64,000 nt of DNA from Chitinophagaceae bacterium. Its GTDB lineage: Bacteria; Bacteroidota; Bacteroidia; Chitinophagales; Chitinophagaceae. A model generated the notes under the pieces. That model did no database searches. It had not been told where the DNA came from and saw only the letters and a list, made by a program, of their open reading frames with translations. Below are positions 42,906-50,622 of the stretch, piece by piece. A program made the position numbers and the translations under genes. The stretch's first letter is position 1; the number at the start of each line of letters is the position of its first letter. The stretch spans positions 1 to 64,000 of the forward strand of contig CANGNA010000016.1 in NCBI GenBank assembly GCA_947455215.1, read 5' to 3'.

Positions 42906-43889
42906 ATGATAACTATAAACCGTTTATTGCTGGCAGCAGCATTAGGTATGGTAACGTTGCCTGTATGGGCCCAGAAGAAGACGGCCACCGCTGCACATAC
43001 CGCCAAAAAGCCTGTTCCGACCAAGCTCGCCATTACGCCTGCAGGGTATAAATTTGTCAATGGTGTGCTGTATAAGTTCATTGTAGATGTGCCCGGTACT
43101 AATGCAAAGCCCGGCGATATGCTGGAGATGAATATGATCGTAAAGGCAGGCAAGCTGAACGGCAGCAAAGACACCACTATTGCCAATTCGCTGAAGGATA
43201 TGGGCAAGCCCATACAGATGCCATTCCCGGAGTCTCGGGAGCGTGGAGATATGTCTGCAGTGCTGGGACTTATGTCTGCCGGCGACAGTGCTGTAATGGC
43301 GCTGTCTGTAGATACGGTAATGGCCATGATGAAGGGGCAGCCGGTACCACCTTACCTGAAGCGTGGCGAGTATATCATGTACACTATAAAAATGTTGTCG
43401 GTAAAAGATGCAGCAACAGCTGAGCAGGAGAAAAAGGATAAAGCGGCACAGCAGGTAAAGATAGACGACCAGCTGATGCGCGACTACTTTGCCAAAAACA
43501 ACCTGAAGCCTGTAAAGACCAGCTCTGGCATGTATTACCTGGTAACAAAAGAGGGTACTGGTGCAGGTATTAAAAAAGGCCAGTCTGTAAGCATGAACTA
43601 TACAGGCACGTTCCTCGATGGTAAGGCATTCGACTCTAATATTGATACTGCATTTCATCACGCTGGCCAGGCATTTACAGTTACTGCCGGCACAGGCGCT
43701 GTTATTCCCGGTTTCGATGAGGGCATGCAGTTACTGAAGAAGGGTGGCAAGGGCAAGTTTTACATCCCTTCGGGCCTGGCATATGGCGAGCAGGGCGGTG
43801 GACAGGTGATACCACCTAATTCGGTGATCGTGTTTGATGTGGAAGTGACAGACGTGCAGGACGCGGAAGCACCAACGGAAGGTAAATAA
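42906..43889 (+). CDS. FKBP-type peptidyl-prolyl isomerase (cluster member 2)
   Basis: A 327-aa secreted paralogue (signal peptide MITINRLLLAAALGMVTLPV, then WAQ). Degenerate N-terminal FKBP-like module (residues ~55-170, ending YTIKMLSVKDAATAEQEKKD), then a helical linker with YFAKNNLKPVKTSSGMYYLV and a canonical FKBP domain: MNYTGTFLDGKAFDSNIDTA, GAVIPGFDEGMQLLKKGGKG, IPSGLAYGEQGGGQVIPPNS. Relative to member 1 the signal sequence lacks a lipobox Cys, so it should be soluble in the periplasm. Ends 4 bp before member 3. Confidence 0.88.
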   Translation: MITINRLLLAAALGMVTLPVWAQKKTATAAHTAKKPVPTKLAITPAGYKFVNGVLYKFIVDVPGTNAKPGDMLEMNMIVKAGKLNGSKDTTIANSLKDMGKPIQMPFPESRERGDMSAVLGLMSAGDSAVMALSVDTVMAMMKGQPVPPYLKRGEYIMYTIKMLSVKDAATAEQEKKDKAAQQVKIDDQLMRDYFAKNNLKPVKTSSGMYYLVTKEGTGAGIKKGQSVSMNYTGTFLDGKAFDSNIDTAFHHAGQAFTVTAGTGAVIPGFDEGMQLLKKGGKGKFYIPSGLAYGEQGGGQVIPPNSVIVFDVEVTDVQDAEAPTEGK

Positions 43890-43893
43890 GGCG

Positions 43894-44367
43894 ATGAGGT
43901 ACCTGTTGTGTTTGCTGTTGTTATTAGCGTCTCGGATGGTCAGTGCACAGTCCGACACCACTGCGCTTGCAGATGACAGGAAGCTGAACGAGTATTTTCA
44001 GAAAAACAATATCCAACCATCGCGCACGGCGTCCGGTCTTTATTACACTATAAAGAAGGTAGGGTATGGCCCTTTTCTGCGCAAGCGGCAGGTGGCTAGT
44101 CTGGTATATACAGGGCGTAACCTGGACGGCAGTATATTCGATTCCAATATCGAACATATCCGCAAGGGTGGCTCGCCACTGAAGGTGCGCGTAGGGTTAA
44201 AAGAAGTAGTAGACGGGCTGGATGAAGGATTGCGCCTGATGAAGATGAACAGCAGTGCCACTTTTTACCTGCCATCCCGGTTGGGATACGGAGCGCATCC
44301 ACCCGATAATACCATCCCTGTAAATGGCATATTGATTTTTGATGTAGAAGTAGTAGAAGTTCTATAA
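43894..44367 (+). CDS. Short FKBP-type isomerase, weakened active site (cluster member 3)
   Basis: A 157-aa secreted protein (MRYLLCLLLLLASRMVSAQ) with the linker YFQKNNIQPSRTASGLYYTI and a single FKBP domain: VYTGRNLDGSIFDSNIEHIR, then KEVVDGLDEGLRLMKMNSSA and LPSRLGYGAHPPDNTIPVNG. The usual VI(P/K)G ligand-binding turn is changed to VVDG and the loop before YG is altered, so isomerase activity may be reduced. It looks like the C-terminal half of members 1 and 2 without the degenerate N-terminal module. Translational coupling with member 2 is likely (4-bp gap). Confidence 0.82.
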   Translation: MRYLLCLLLLLASRMVSAQSDTTALADDRKLNEYFQKNNIQPSRTASGLYYTIKKVGYGPFLRKRQVASLVYTGRNLDGSIFDSNIEHIRKGGSPLKVRVGLKEVVDGLDEGLRLMKMNSSATFYLPSRLGYGAHPPDNTIPVNGILIFDVEVVEVL

Positions 44368-44407
44368 ATTGCAACAATAAAAAAGTAAAAAAAACAATAA
44401 GATAGTA

Positions 44408-45739
44408 ATGAAGAAATTAACCCTCCTGACATTAATGCTGGCCAGCGGTACAATGGTATTTGCGCAGAAAAAAGCACCGGCCAAAAAGCCTGCAACCAAG
44501 CCTGCTGCTGTTAAGGCGGCTCCGGGTGGTTTTATGACCACTGCCACAGGTTTGCAGTATAAAGTTGTAACGCATGGCACAGGTACAAGACACGCACAAA
44601 AAGGCGATCGCCTGGAGATGCACATCCATGTATATAAGAACGATAGTTCGCTGTTCGATTCCCGTGCTATGAATGCCGGCAAGCCCGTACCATTCCAGGT
44701 GCAGGAGCCAGCTTTCAAGGGCGATCCAATTGAGGGCTTCATGAAGATGGTAGCAGGTGATAGTGCTGTAATGAGGCTGCCTGTCGACTCACTCATCAAG
44801 CAGAACAAGCAGATGATGCCGGGTATGAAGGCCGGCGACATGCTGGTATATCATGTGGTACTGGTATCTGTGAAGTCTGATGCTGAATTTAAAACGGAAC
44901 AGCAGGCCAAAGCTGCTGCGCAGGTGAAGATAGACGAAGACGCAATAGTTGCCTACCTGAAGAAAAATAACATTAAGGCACAGCGCACAGCATCGGGCCT
45001 GTACTATGTTATTCACCAGGAAGGTACCGGTGAAACGGGTAAGCCGGGCGTAACTGCCAGCGTAAACTATACAGGTAAACTGCTGAATGGTAAAGCGTTC
45101 GATTCTAATACAGATCCTGAGTTCAAGCACCAGCAGCCATTCTCGCTGGTATTGGGCACCGGTAGCGTTATCAAGGGTTGGGAAGAAGGCCTGGCGCTGA
45201 TGAAGAAAGGCACTAAGGCTACATTGTATATCCCTTCTGGTCTTGCTTATGGCAGCCAGGATCGCAGCCCGTCAATTCCTGCAAACTCTGTACTGGTGTT
45301 CGATATGGAGATAGTAGACATGGCTAACCAGTCTGACATAGACGATAAGGCGATACAACAATATATTAAAGACCATAACATGAAGGCTGAAAAGACAGCT
45401 TCGGGTCTGTACTATTCAGTAAGCAAGCAGGGTAGCGGCGAGAAGCCTGCTAATGGCCAGAAGGTATCTGTTAACTACACAGGTATGACCACCGACGGCA
45501 GGAAGTTCGACTCTAACGTTGATTCTGCATTCCACCACGTAAGCCCGTTTGAATTTACGCTGGGTACTGGTTCTGTTATCAAAGGCTGGGACGAAGGCAT
45601 TGCCCTGCTGAAGCCGGGTACAAAGGCTACACTGCTCATACCTTCAGGCATGGGCTACGGCAGCCGTGGCCAGGGTGGCGCAATACCACCTAACGCCGTG
45701 CTGATATTCGACGTGGAGCTGGTAGATGTAAAGAAATAA
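44408..45739 (+). CDS. Three-module FKBP-type isomerase (cluster member 4)
   Basis: A 443-aa secreted protein (MKKLTLLTLMLASGTMVFAQ) with a Lys/Ala/Pro-rich stretch after the signal (KKAPAKKPATKPAAVKAAPG), a degenerate FKBP module (~50-160), and two canonical modules. Module 2 (~175-300) has VNYTGKLLNGKAFDSNTDPE and GSVIKGWEEGLALMKKGTKA; module 3 (~310-443) has VNYTGMTTDGRKFDSNVDSA and GSVIKGWDEGIALLKPGTKA, ending IPPNAVLIFDVELVDVKK. The linker (Y-x-K-x-N-N-I/M-K-A-x-x-T-A-S-G) precedes each canonical module. It resembles SlyD-independent periplasmic chaperone-isomerases such as FkpA in role only. One base separates it from the peptidase gene. Confidence 0.88.
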   Translation: MKKLTLLTLMLASGTMVFAQKKAPAKKPATKPAAVKAAPGGFMTTATGLQYKVVTHGTGTRHAQKGDRLEMHIHVYKNDSSLFDSRAMNAGKPVPFQVQEPAFKGDPIEGFMKMVAGDSAVMRLPVDSLIKQNKQMMPGMKAGDMLVYHVVLVSVKSDAEFKTEQQAKAAAQVKIDEDAIVAYLKKNNIKAQRTASGLYYVIHQEGTGETGKPGVTASVNYTGKLLNGKAFDSNTDPEFKHQQPFSLVLGTGSVIKGWEEGLALMKKGTKATLYIPSGLAYGSQDRSPSIPANSVLVFDMEIVDMANQSDIDDKAIQQYIKDHNMKAEKTASGLYYSVSKQGSGEKPANGQKVSVNYTGMTTDGRKFDSNVDSAFHHVSPFEFTLGTGSVIKGWDEGIALLKPGTKATLLIPSGMGYGSRGQGGAIPPNAVLIFDVELVDVKK

Positions 45740-45740
45740 A

Positions 45741-47441
45741 ATGAAAAGAACTGTTTTAATAATTGTTGCTATGTGGTATTTGCTCAGTGCAAATACCACA
45801 TTTGCTTTTACCCATGCCGATACACTACGCGGCAGCAATGGCCGTGGCAGGAGCTGGTGGGATGTGCAGAAGTATGATCTGGATGTTAGATTCGATACCG
45901 CCCGGAGGGCAGTCAATGGCATGGTGATAATGGAGTTTAGCATTGTTGGCAATATCGTGGATTCTATGCAGATAGACTTGCAGGAACCAATGGTGCTCGA
46001 CAGCGCTAAACTGGTTACTGACGTAGATTCTACTTATCAGTCTAGCGAGCCTGGTAATATTTCTGTTACTACTTTGTCCACAAGCGTGATAATGGATATT
46101 CCAGTTGAAAGGGAGGGAAATGTTTGCTGGTTGAAATTTCCATTTAAGCAGGTTATTGCAGACAGAAAACCTAACCGGCAATATGTATGGCTTTTTTATC
46201 ACGGTAGTCCACGCAAAGCTGTAAATCCGCCTTGGGACGGAGGATTTAGCTGGAGGACGGATAGTATGGGCAAGCCCTGGATAGCAGTATCCTGCCAGGG
46301 CCTTGGCGCCAGTGTCTGGTGGCCATGTAAGGATGCGCAGTGGGACGAGCCGGATAGTGGTATGAGTGTTTGCTACACGGTGCCTAAAGGGTTGACAGCA
46401 GTTGGAAATGGTCGTTTGATGGGGCCATTACTGACTGATAAAAACAAGTGGAGATGGAATATCAAAAATCCTATCAACAACTACGATGTCTCTTTTTACA
46501 TTGGCGACTACGTGCATTGGAGCGACACTATAATGGGTGAAAAGGGTAAACTAGGTCTTGATTATTGGGTACTCCGCCAAAATGAACAACGCGCCCGCAA
46601 GCAATTTGCAGTTGTACCCCAAATGCTGCACTGCTTCGAATACTGGATGGGCCCATATCCGTTTTACGAAGATGGCTACAAGCTTGTGGATGCGCCCTAC
46701 CTGGGCATGGAGCACCAGAGCGCAGTGGCCTATGGCAATGGCTACCAGATGGGCTACCTGGGCTACGACCGCACCGGTACGGGCATTGGCATGAACTTCG
46801 ATTACATCATCATCCACGAGAGCGGGCACGAATGGTTTGGCAACAATGTTACTGCCAAAGACATGGCCGATAACTGGGTACATGAGGGGATAACCACCTA
46901 CTCAGAATCCCTGTTCGAAGAGTGTCTGACCAACAAAGAAAAAGGCCAGGCGTACTGCAGGGGAGAGTGGCGCAACATACGCAACGATAAACCTATCATT
47001 GGCCCTTACGGAGTAAATGAAGAAGGCTCCGGCGACATGTACGACAAAGGCGCTGCCATCATGCACATGATCCGCCAGCTGACCAATGACGATGAAAAAT
47101 TCCGCCAGATGCTACGCGGCCTGGGCAAGGAGTTCTACCATCAAACAGTGACCACACAGCAGGTAGAAGCATACATTGCTGCACATACCGGTCTCGATCT
47201 GAAAGCGTTCTTCGATCAGTACCTGCGTACTGCCGATATACCTGTGCTGGAATACAGCATAAAGCACAAACAATTACGTTACAGGTTCAGCAATGTAGTG
47301 CCGGGTTTTACGCTGCCCATCACAGCAAAGGCAGGACAGCACGCTGCCACCCTGCAACCAACCACAGAATGGCAAACCATGAAATGGACCAAAGGGTACG
47401 ACATTAAATTCTCTAAAGATTTTCTGATAGATACAAAGTAG
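45741..47441 (+). CDS. M1-family zinc metallopeptidase
   Basis: A 566-aa exported aminopeptidase-like protein (N-terminus MKRTVLIIVAMWYLLSANTT). The N-terminal beta domain starts at YDLDVRFDTARRAVNGMVIM. The exopeptidase motif appears as YLGMEHQSAVAYGNG (about residue 322; GMEH instead of GAMEN). The zinc site is HESGHEWFGNNV (about residues 359-370) and the distal glutamate is in DNWVHEGITTYSESL, 18 residues on. It begins 2 bp after the last FKBP gene, so it shares that operon and probably handles exported peptides in the periplasm. Confidence 0.92.
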   Translation: MKRTVLIIVAMWYLLSANTTFAFTHADTLRGSNGRGRSWWDVQKYDLDVRFDTARRAVNGMVIMEFSIVGNIVDSMQIDLQEPMVLDSAKLVTDVDSTYQSSEPGNISVTTLSTSVIMDIPVEREGNVCWLKFPFKQVIADRKPNRQYVWLFYHGSPRKAVNPPWDGGFSWRTDSMGKPWIAVSCQGLGASVWWPCKDAQWDEPDSGMSVCYTVPKGLTAVGNGRLMGPLLTDKNKWRWNIKNPINNYDVSFYIGDYVHWSDTIMGEKGKLGLDYWVLRQNEQRARKQFAVVPQMLHCFEYWMGPYPFYEDGYKLVDAPYLGMEHQSAVAYGNGYQMGYLGYDRTGTGIGMNFDYIIIHESGHEWFGNNVTAKDMADNWVHEGITTYSESLFEECLTNKEKGQAYCRGEWRNIRNDKPIIGPYGVNEEGSGDMYDKGAAIMHMIRQLTNDDEKFRQMLRGLGKEFYHQTVTTQQVEAYIAAHTGLDLKAFFDQYLRTADIPVLEYSIKHKQLRYRFSNVVPGFTLPITAKAGQHAATLQPTTEWQTMKWTKGYDIKFSKDFLIDTK

Positions 47442-47464
47442 AGTCAATAAAACAATTGAACCAG

Positions 47465-48256
47465 ATGAAATTATTTAATGTTCTAATGCTCGTTGCATTG
47501 CCATTTTGTGCGATGTCGCAGGGCCGCAAGATCTACTATAATGATAAAGATGTAAAAGTAGAAAAAGACAATGCCTCGTTTTATGTGCTTTATAAGCCGC
47601 GCCCTGATGGGAAGTATGATGTAGAAAAGCGTACTGCAAACGGCGATTCGCTTCGGTATACCGGGGTGTCATCCGCGGGTGATTCGGTGCAGGGAGAGGG
47701 TCATTATACGTATTACTTTAGCAGTGGTTTTGTAAGCTCAGAAGGCGATTTTAAAGCCGATAAGCGCGAAGGGCTTTGGAAACACTACCACGATTCTGAC
47801 AGCCATGTGTGGTACACCGACGAATTTACACATAACAAGCGTAACGGTACGCTGACCTCTTATTATAAAGAAGGTAAGATCAAACGTAAAGAACAGTTTG
47901 CAGACAGCGTGAGTAAGGGTGGTACATGCTGGAATGAAGATGGTACAGAGATCAAATTCACGCCCTTTGAAATATTCCCTCATCCCCAATATAATCTTAT
48001 GCAATACCTCTCCAATACCATACATTACCCTGAAAAGGCAAGGAGAAAGAACATAGAAGGAAGGGTGATGGTGTACTTTGTAGTGAATAAAGATGGCAGT
48101 ATATCGGACGTGAGCGTGAAGAAGGGTGTACATTACCTGCTGGATGAAGAGGCGGTGCGGGTAATAGAGAACATGACCAACTGGGAGCCCGGCATGGTGG
48201 ATGATGAAAAGGTGCGTGTAGCGTATACGCAGCCTATTACCTTCCGTTTGCAATAA
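47465..48256 (+). CDS. Secreted protein with MORN-like repeats and TonB C-terminal domain
   Basis: A 263-aa protein from ATG 47465 (MKLFNVLMLVALPFCAMSQG, signal peptide); an in-frame TTG at 47456 is less likely. The middle carries MORN/YwqK-like repeats (YYFSSGFVSSEGDFKADKRE, GLWKHYHDSDSHVWYTDEFT, GTLTSYYKEGKIKRKEQF). The last ~90 residues are a TonB-C domain: MQYLSNTIHYPEKARRKNIE, GRVMVYFVVNKDGSISDVSV, LDEEAVRVIENMTNWEPGMV. There is no proline-rich spanning region and no clear membrane anchor beyond the signal, so it is not a classical energy transducer. Such chimeras are common in Bacteroidota. Confidence 0.82.
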   Translation: MKLFNVLMLVALPFCAMSQGRKIYYNDKDVKVEKDNASFYVLYKPRPDGKYDVEKRTANGDSLRYTGVSSAGDSVQGEGHYTYYFSSGFVSSEGDFKADKREGLWKHYHDSDSHVWYTDEFTHNKRNGTLTSYYKEGKIKRKEQFADSVSKGGTCWNEDGTEIKFTPFEIFPHPQYNLMQYLSNTIHYPEKARRKNIEGRVMVYFVVNKDGSISDVSVKKGVHYLLDEEAVRVIENMTNWEPGMVDDEKVRVAYTQPITFRLQ

Positions 48257-48296
48257 AAATTATGGCAATAAAAATGTGATATTTTTGGTGTAAAAA

Positions 48297-48327
48297 GTTG
48301 TTTATCAAAAACTGTTGATTACCTTTG
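48297..48327 (+). promoter_or_regulatory. Promoter of tRNA-Gly
   Basis: GTTG (48297-48300) and TACCTTTG (48320-48327) at 19-bp spacing match the Bacteroidota promoter pattern; CACTCCCG follows, as is common before stable RNA genes. The start would lie about 30 nt before the mature tRNA. Confidence 0.6.
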
Positions 48328-48363
48328 CACTCCCGTTACGGCGGAACAGTTCTTTAAACACAT

Positions 48364-48436
48364 GCGGAAGTAGCTCAGTTGGTAGAGCACAACCTTGCCA
48401 AGGTTGGGGTCGCGGGTTCGAGTCTCGTCTTCCGCT
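48364..48436 (+). tRNA. tRNA-Gly (anticodon GCC)
   Basis: A complete 73-nt cloverleaf. Acceptor GCGGAAG/CTTCCGC with discriminator T; D-arm GCTC-AGTTGGTA-GAGC; anticodon stem CAACC/GGTTG enclosing TTGCCAA with anticodon GCC; T-arm with TTCGAGT. The 3' CCA is not encoded. It reads GGC and GGU glycine codons. Followed by a strong terminator at 48445-48483. Confidence 0.97.
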
Positions 48437-48444
48437 CACGCATT

Positions 48445-48483
48445 AAGGTCCGGTACAGCAATGTTCCGGACCTTATTTTTTTT
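48445..48483 (+). terminator. Terminator of the tRNA-Gly transcript
   Basis: AAGGTCCGG (48445-48453) pairs perfectly with CCGGACCTT (48466-48474), then A and eight T. Confidence 0.88.
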
Positions 48484-48512
48484 ACGACCTTTATGCTTTA
48501 TCGTAACAGCAT

Positions 48513-49205
48513 ATGCCATCTGCACCATCAATCATTCCCCCATCTGCATTAGCTTTCCTGGAACAGCTGAAAGCGCATAATTACAGGGAATGGTTTAATG
48601 AACATAAAGAGGAATACCTGCGCGAACTGGTAGCGGTGGAAGGTTTTGCGGATGCCCTGCTGGCCCGCATGAATCAGCATGATCTGATAGAGACACCTAC
48701 CGGTAAAAGCAGCCTGCACCGCATATACAGAGATACCCGCTTTTCTAAAGATAAAACACCATACAGAACCGAGTTCAGCGGTGGGTTTAGGCGGGCTACG
48801 AAGCTGCGCCGGGGTGGGTATTACTATAGAATAGAGCCGGGCAATAGTTTTGTGGGTGGCGGTTTCTGGGGGCCTAATGCCCCAGACCTGAAACGCATAC
48901 GCGATGATATAAGCTACGATGCGGCTCCGCTGAGAAAGATATTGAAGAGTAAACAGTTTGTAAGCAACTTTGGTGCACTGCAGGGAGAGCAATTGAAAAC
49001 GGCACCAAAGGGTTATGATGCCACAAACGAGGCCGTTGACCTGCTGCGCTACAAGCAGTTCTTACTGATAAAGCCATTTACAGATGAGGAGGTGTTAAGC
49101 CCCGCGTTCGCAGATAAGGTAAATGATGCTTTCAAGGCTATGCGGCCGTTTTTAGACTATATGAGTGAGGTGTTGACGATGGATGAGAATGGGGAGGGGT
49201 TGTGA
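48513..49205 (+). CDS. DUF2461 family protein
   Basis: A 230-aa soluble protein of the DUF2461/TIGR02453 family. Characteristic segments: ALAFLEQLKAHNYREWFNEH near the N-terminus, SSLHRIYRDTRFSKDKTPYR, YYYRIEPGNSFVGGGFWGPN and IRDDISYDAAPLRKIL. The family is widespread in Bacteroidota and Proteobacteria with no firm biochemical role. It starts 29 bp after the tRNA terminator and appears monocistronic. Confidence 0.88.
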   Translation: MPSAPSIIPPSALAFLEQLKAHNYREWFNEHKEEYLRELVAVEGFADALLARMNQHDLIETPTGKSSLHRIYRDTRFSKDKTPYRTEFSGGFRRATKLRRGGYYYRIEPGNSFVGGGFWGPNAPDLKRIRDDISYDAAPLRKILKSKQFVSNFGALQGEQLKTAPKGYDATNEAVDLLRYKQFLLIKPFTDEEVLSPAFADKVNDAFKAMRPFLDYMSEVLTMDENGEGL

Positions 49206-49371
49206 TATGTTGTGTACTAGAATGTGTATTAAGGTTTACTCAGAATCCGCAGATGTATATCGGAAATAACGCTAAAGAGTAATTTAGCAGGCAAGAGGCG
49301 GAAAGTAGCATCAGTGTTTTAAGGAAAAGATCTTGTGATAACCGGATAGAGAACATTAAGTGTCTTAAGTA

Positions 49372-49722
49372 ATGAAGCAATTTATTTTTTTGATATTACT
49401 TTCATGTAGGCTGATCTTTTGTTCCCAGACGAAGGGGAAGCCAGATATTATCGGTGGATGGTGTTTAGTCGAAACTAAAACGTTGAATGAAATAAACTAT
49501 GAAAGTATCTTTTTTGATAAAGATGGAGGAATGACCTTGTCCACAAGAGCTGATACTATATATTTTTTCTCGTATTCGGTTAATAACAGCACGTTGGTCA
49601 TTAATCGAGAAGATAGAAGCGTATCATTATGTGGCATTGAAAAAATGACTGCGGATTCACTTATACTTTCGTCCTTGTTGGAAAAGAAAGCGGTCCAGAA
49701 ATATTATCGCTGTGCGCATTAA
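49372..49722 (+). CDS. Small secreted lipocalin-like protein
   Basis: A 116-aa protein with an N-terminal hydrophobic segment (MKQFIFLILLSCRLIFC), possibly a lipoprotein signal, and the pattern IIGGWCLVETKTLNEINYES ... NNSTLVINREDRSVSLCGIE ... LTADSLILSS-like strands typical of lipocalin-like (DUF4923/DUF5004-style) small proteins. Similarity is at the level of pattern only. Base composition is more AT-rich than its neighbours. The 166-bp gap before it shows nothing notable. Its stop overlaps the 3' end of the convergent nucleotidyltransferase by 4 bp. Confidence 0.6.
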   Translation: MKQFIFLILLSCRLIFCSQTKGKPDIIGGWCLVETKTLNEINYESIFFDKDGGMTLSTRADTIYFFSYSVNNSTLVINREDRSVSLCGIEKMTADSLILSSLLEKKAVQKYYRCAH

Positions 49723-50201
49723 CCATTCTCCTCCCTTATCTTCTTTATCTTTTCCAGTTCCATCACATCCACCTGGTCTTTGGGACGGTTGATTACTTTT
49801 TTGTTTTGGATCAATTGGTTGATGTGCAGAAAGGGGACCTTTATTCCTTCAATGTCAGCGATCGATGCTTGCTGTAGACACTCTTCAAAAGTGAGGTGTT
49901 CCAGGCCTTTCATTTCGGTCATTATATCTACTTCTATTCCATCGGCAATATAAAAAGCTGACCAGCCGGGGATGAACTGAATAGTTTCTAAAAGTGGATT
50001 ATCTCCATAACCCGCGTCGCAAATTGCCGTTCTAAGGTTTCGGCGGTTGGCAAGTGTGTCTTCGATCCATAGATCAATATCTTCGGTTAGCCGGTTATAG
50101 CCATTGAAATTTGTAGCAAGGCCGCCAACCATAATGTATCTGACATTTTGGTTGTTGAGATGCCCCCAGAAATTGAGTAATAATTCGTCGAGGACATCCA
50201 T
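49719..50201 (-). CDS. Pol-beta superfamily nucleotidyltransferase (MNT/AbiEii-like)
   Basis: A 160-aa minimal nucleotidyltransferase. The motif VGGLATNFNGYNRLTEDIDL contains the GG helix and the catalytic E-D-x-D (Asp about residues 40-42); the third carboxylate is in GIEVDIMTEM. The C-terminal helical part ends in NKKVINRPKDQVDVMELEKI, like the DUF6036/AbiEii group. Members often act as toxins or as AMPylating antitoxins in two-gene modules. Its ATG overlaps the stop of a 57-aa ORF at 50201-50374 by one base, so the two are translationally coupled. The catalytic residues are intact. Confidence 0.8.
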   Translation of the reverse strand: MDVLDELLLNFWGHLNNQNVRYIMVGGLATNFNGYNRLTEDIDLWIEDTLANRRNLRTAICDAGYGDNPLLETIQFIPGWSAFYIADGIEVDIMTEMKGLEHLTFEECLQQASIADIEGIKVPFLHINQLIQNKKVINRPKDQVDVMELEKIKKIREENG

Positions 50202-50374
50202 TATTTATGGGTTATTTTGGCTCTTTTAAACATCAGGCCTCTCCTCAGCATTAGTGTAAATGCTTGTAATTTCTCTTTGTCTGTGCGATAAATATGGCGT
50301 TTCAGGCGGTCTTCTTCCGACTCCATAATTATTTGGCGTATCGGTTTTTCCTCCTGTTTTTGCTGCTCCGACAT
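50201..50374 (-). CDS. 57-aa partner of the nucleotidyltransferase
   Basis: A short, highly charged ORF from ATG 50374: it starts MSEQQKQEEKPIRQIIMESE, has a central EEDRLKRHIYRTDKEKLQ helix and a basic C-terminus (LRRGLMFKRAKITHK). Its stop overlaps the nucleotidyltransferase ATG as TAATG. The size, charge and coupling fit a regulatory or antitoxin-like partner, but no family was recognised with certainty. It falls below usual length cut-offs. The upstream region 50375-50518 shows no other gene. Confidence 0.6.
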   Translation of the reverse strand: MSEQQKQEEKPIRQIIMESEEDRLKRHIYRTDKEKLQAFTLMLRRGLMFKRAKITHK

Positions 50375-50518
50375 ATGTGGCTGCTTTTATCAGTATAAAG
50401 TTACAGTATTTCCCTTGTGTATTTTTCCACACGGCATGAACACTCTTTATTTTAACAGGCCGATGTCTGTGTTTTTAAGTAATTTGCTGTGTCAAAATCA
50501 GGTTCTTTTTCGCCCATG

Positions 50519-50552
50519 CCCGTGTCGTGGTTCGACAGGCTCACCATGACAC
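50519..50552. repeat. Dispersed TTCGACAGGCTCA-type repeat
   Basis: CCCGTGTCGTGGTTCGACAG then GCTCACCATGACAC: the inverted form of the family also found at 8542-8570 and 19854-19893, and the same orientation as 54631-54670. It stands between the nucleotidyltransferase module and dnaX. Confidence 0.7.
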
Positions 50553-50622
50553 TATGTAGCAGGTTTGTGGTGCTTTGGCGGCTAAAAGCATTGATTGTTT
50601 GACTAATTCAGCCGATATACGA

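Noticed and set aside
42942-43661. 239-aa antisense ORF opposite FKBP member 2
   Set aside because: It is a shadow of the FKBP coding frame and resembles the antisense ORF opposite member 1, as expected from the paralogy of the sense genes.
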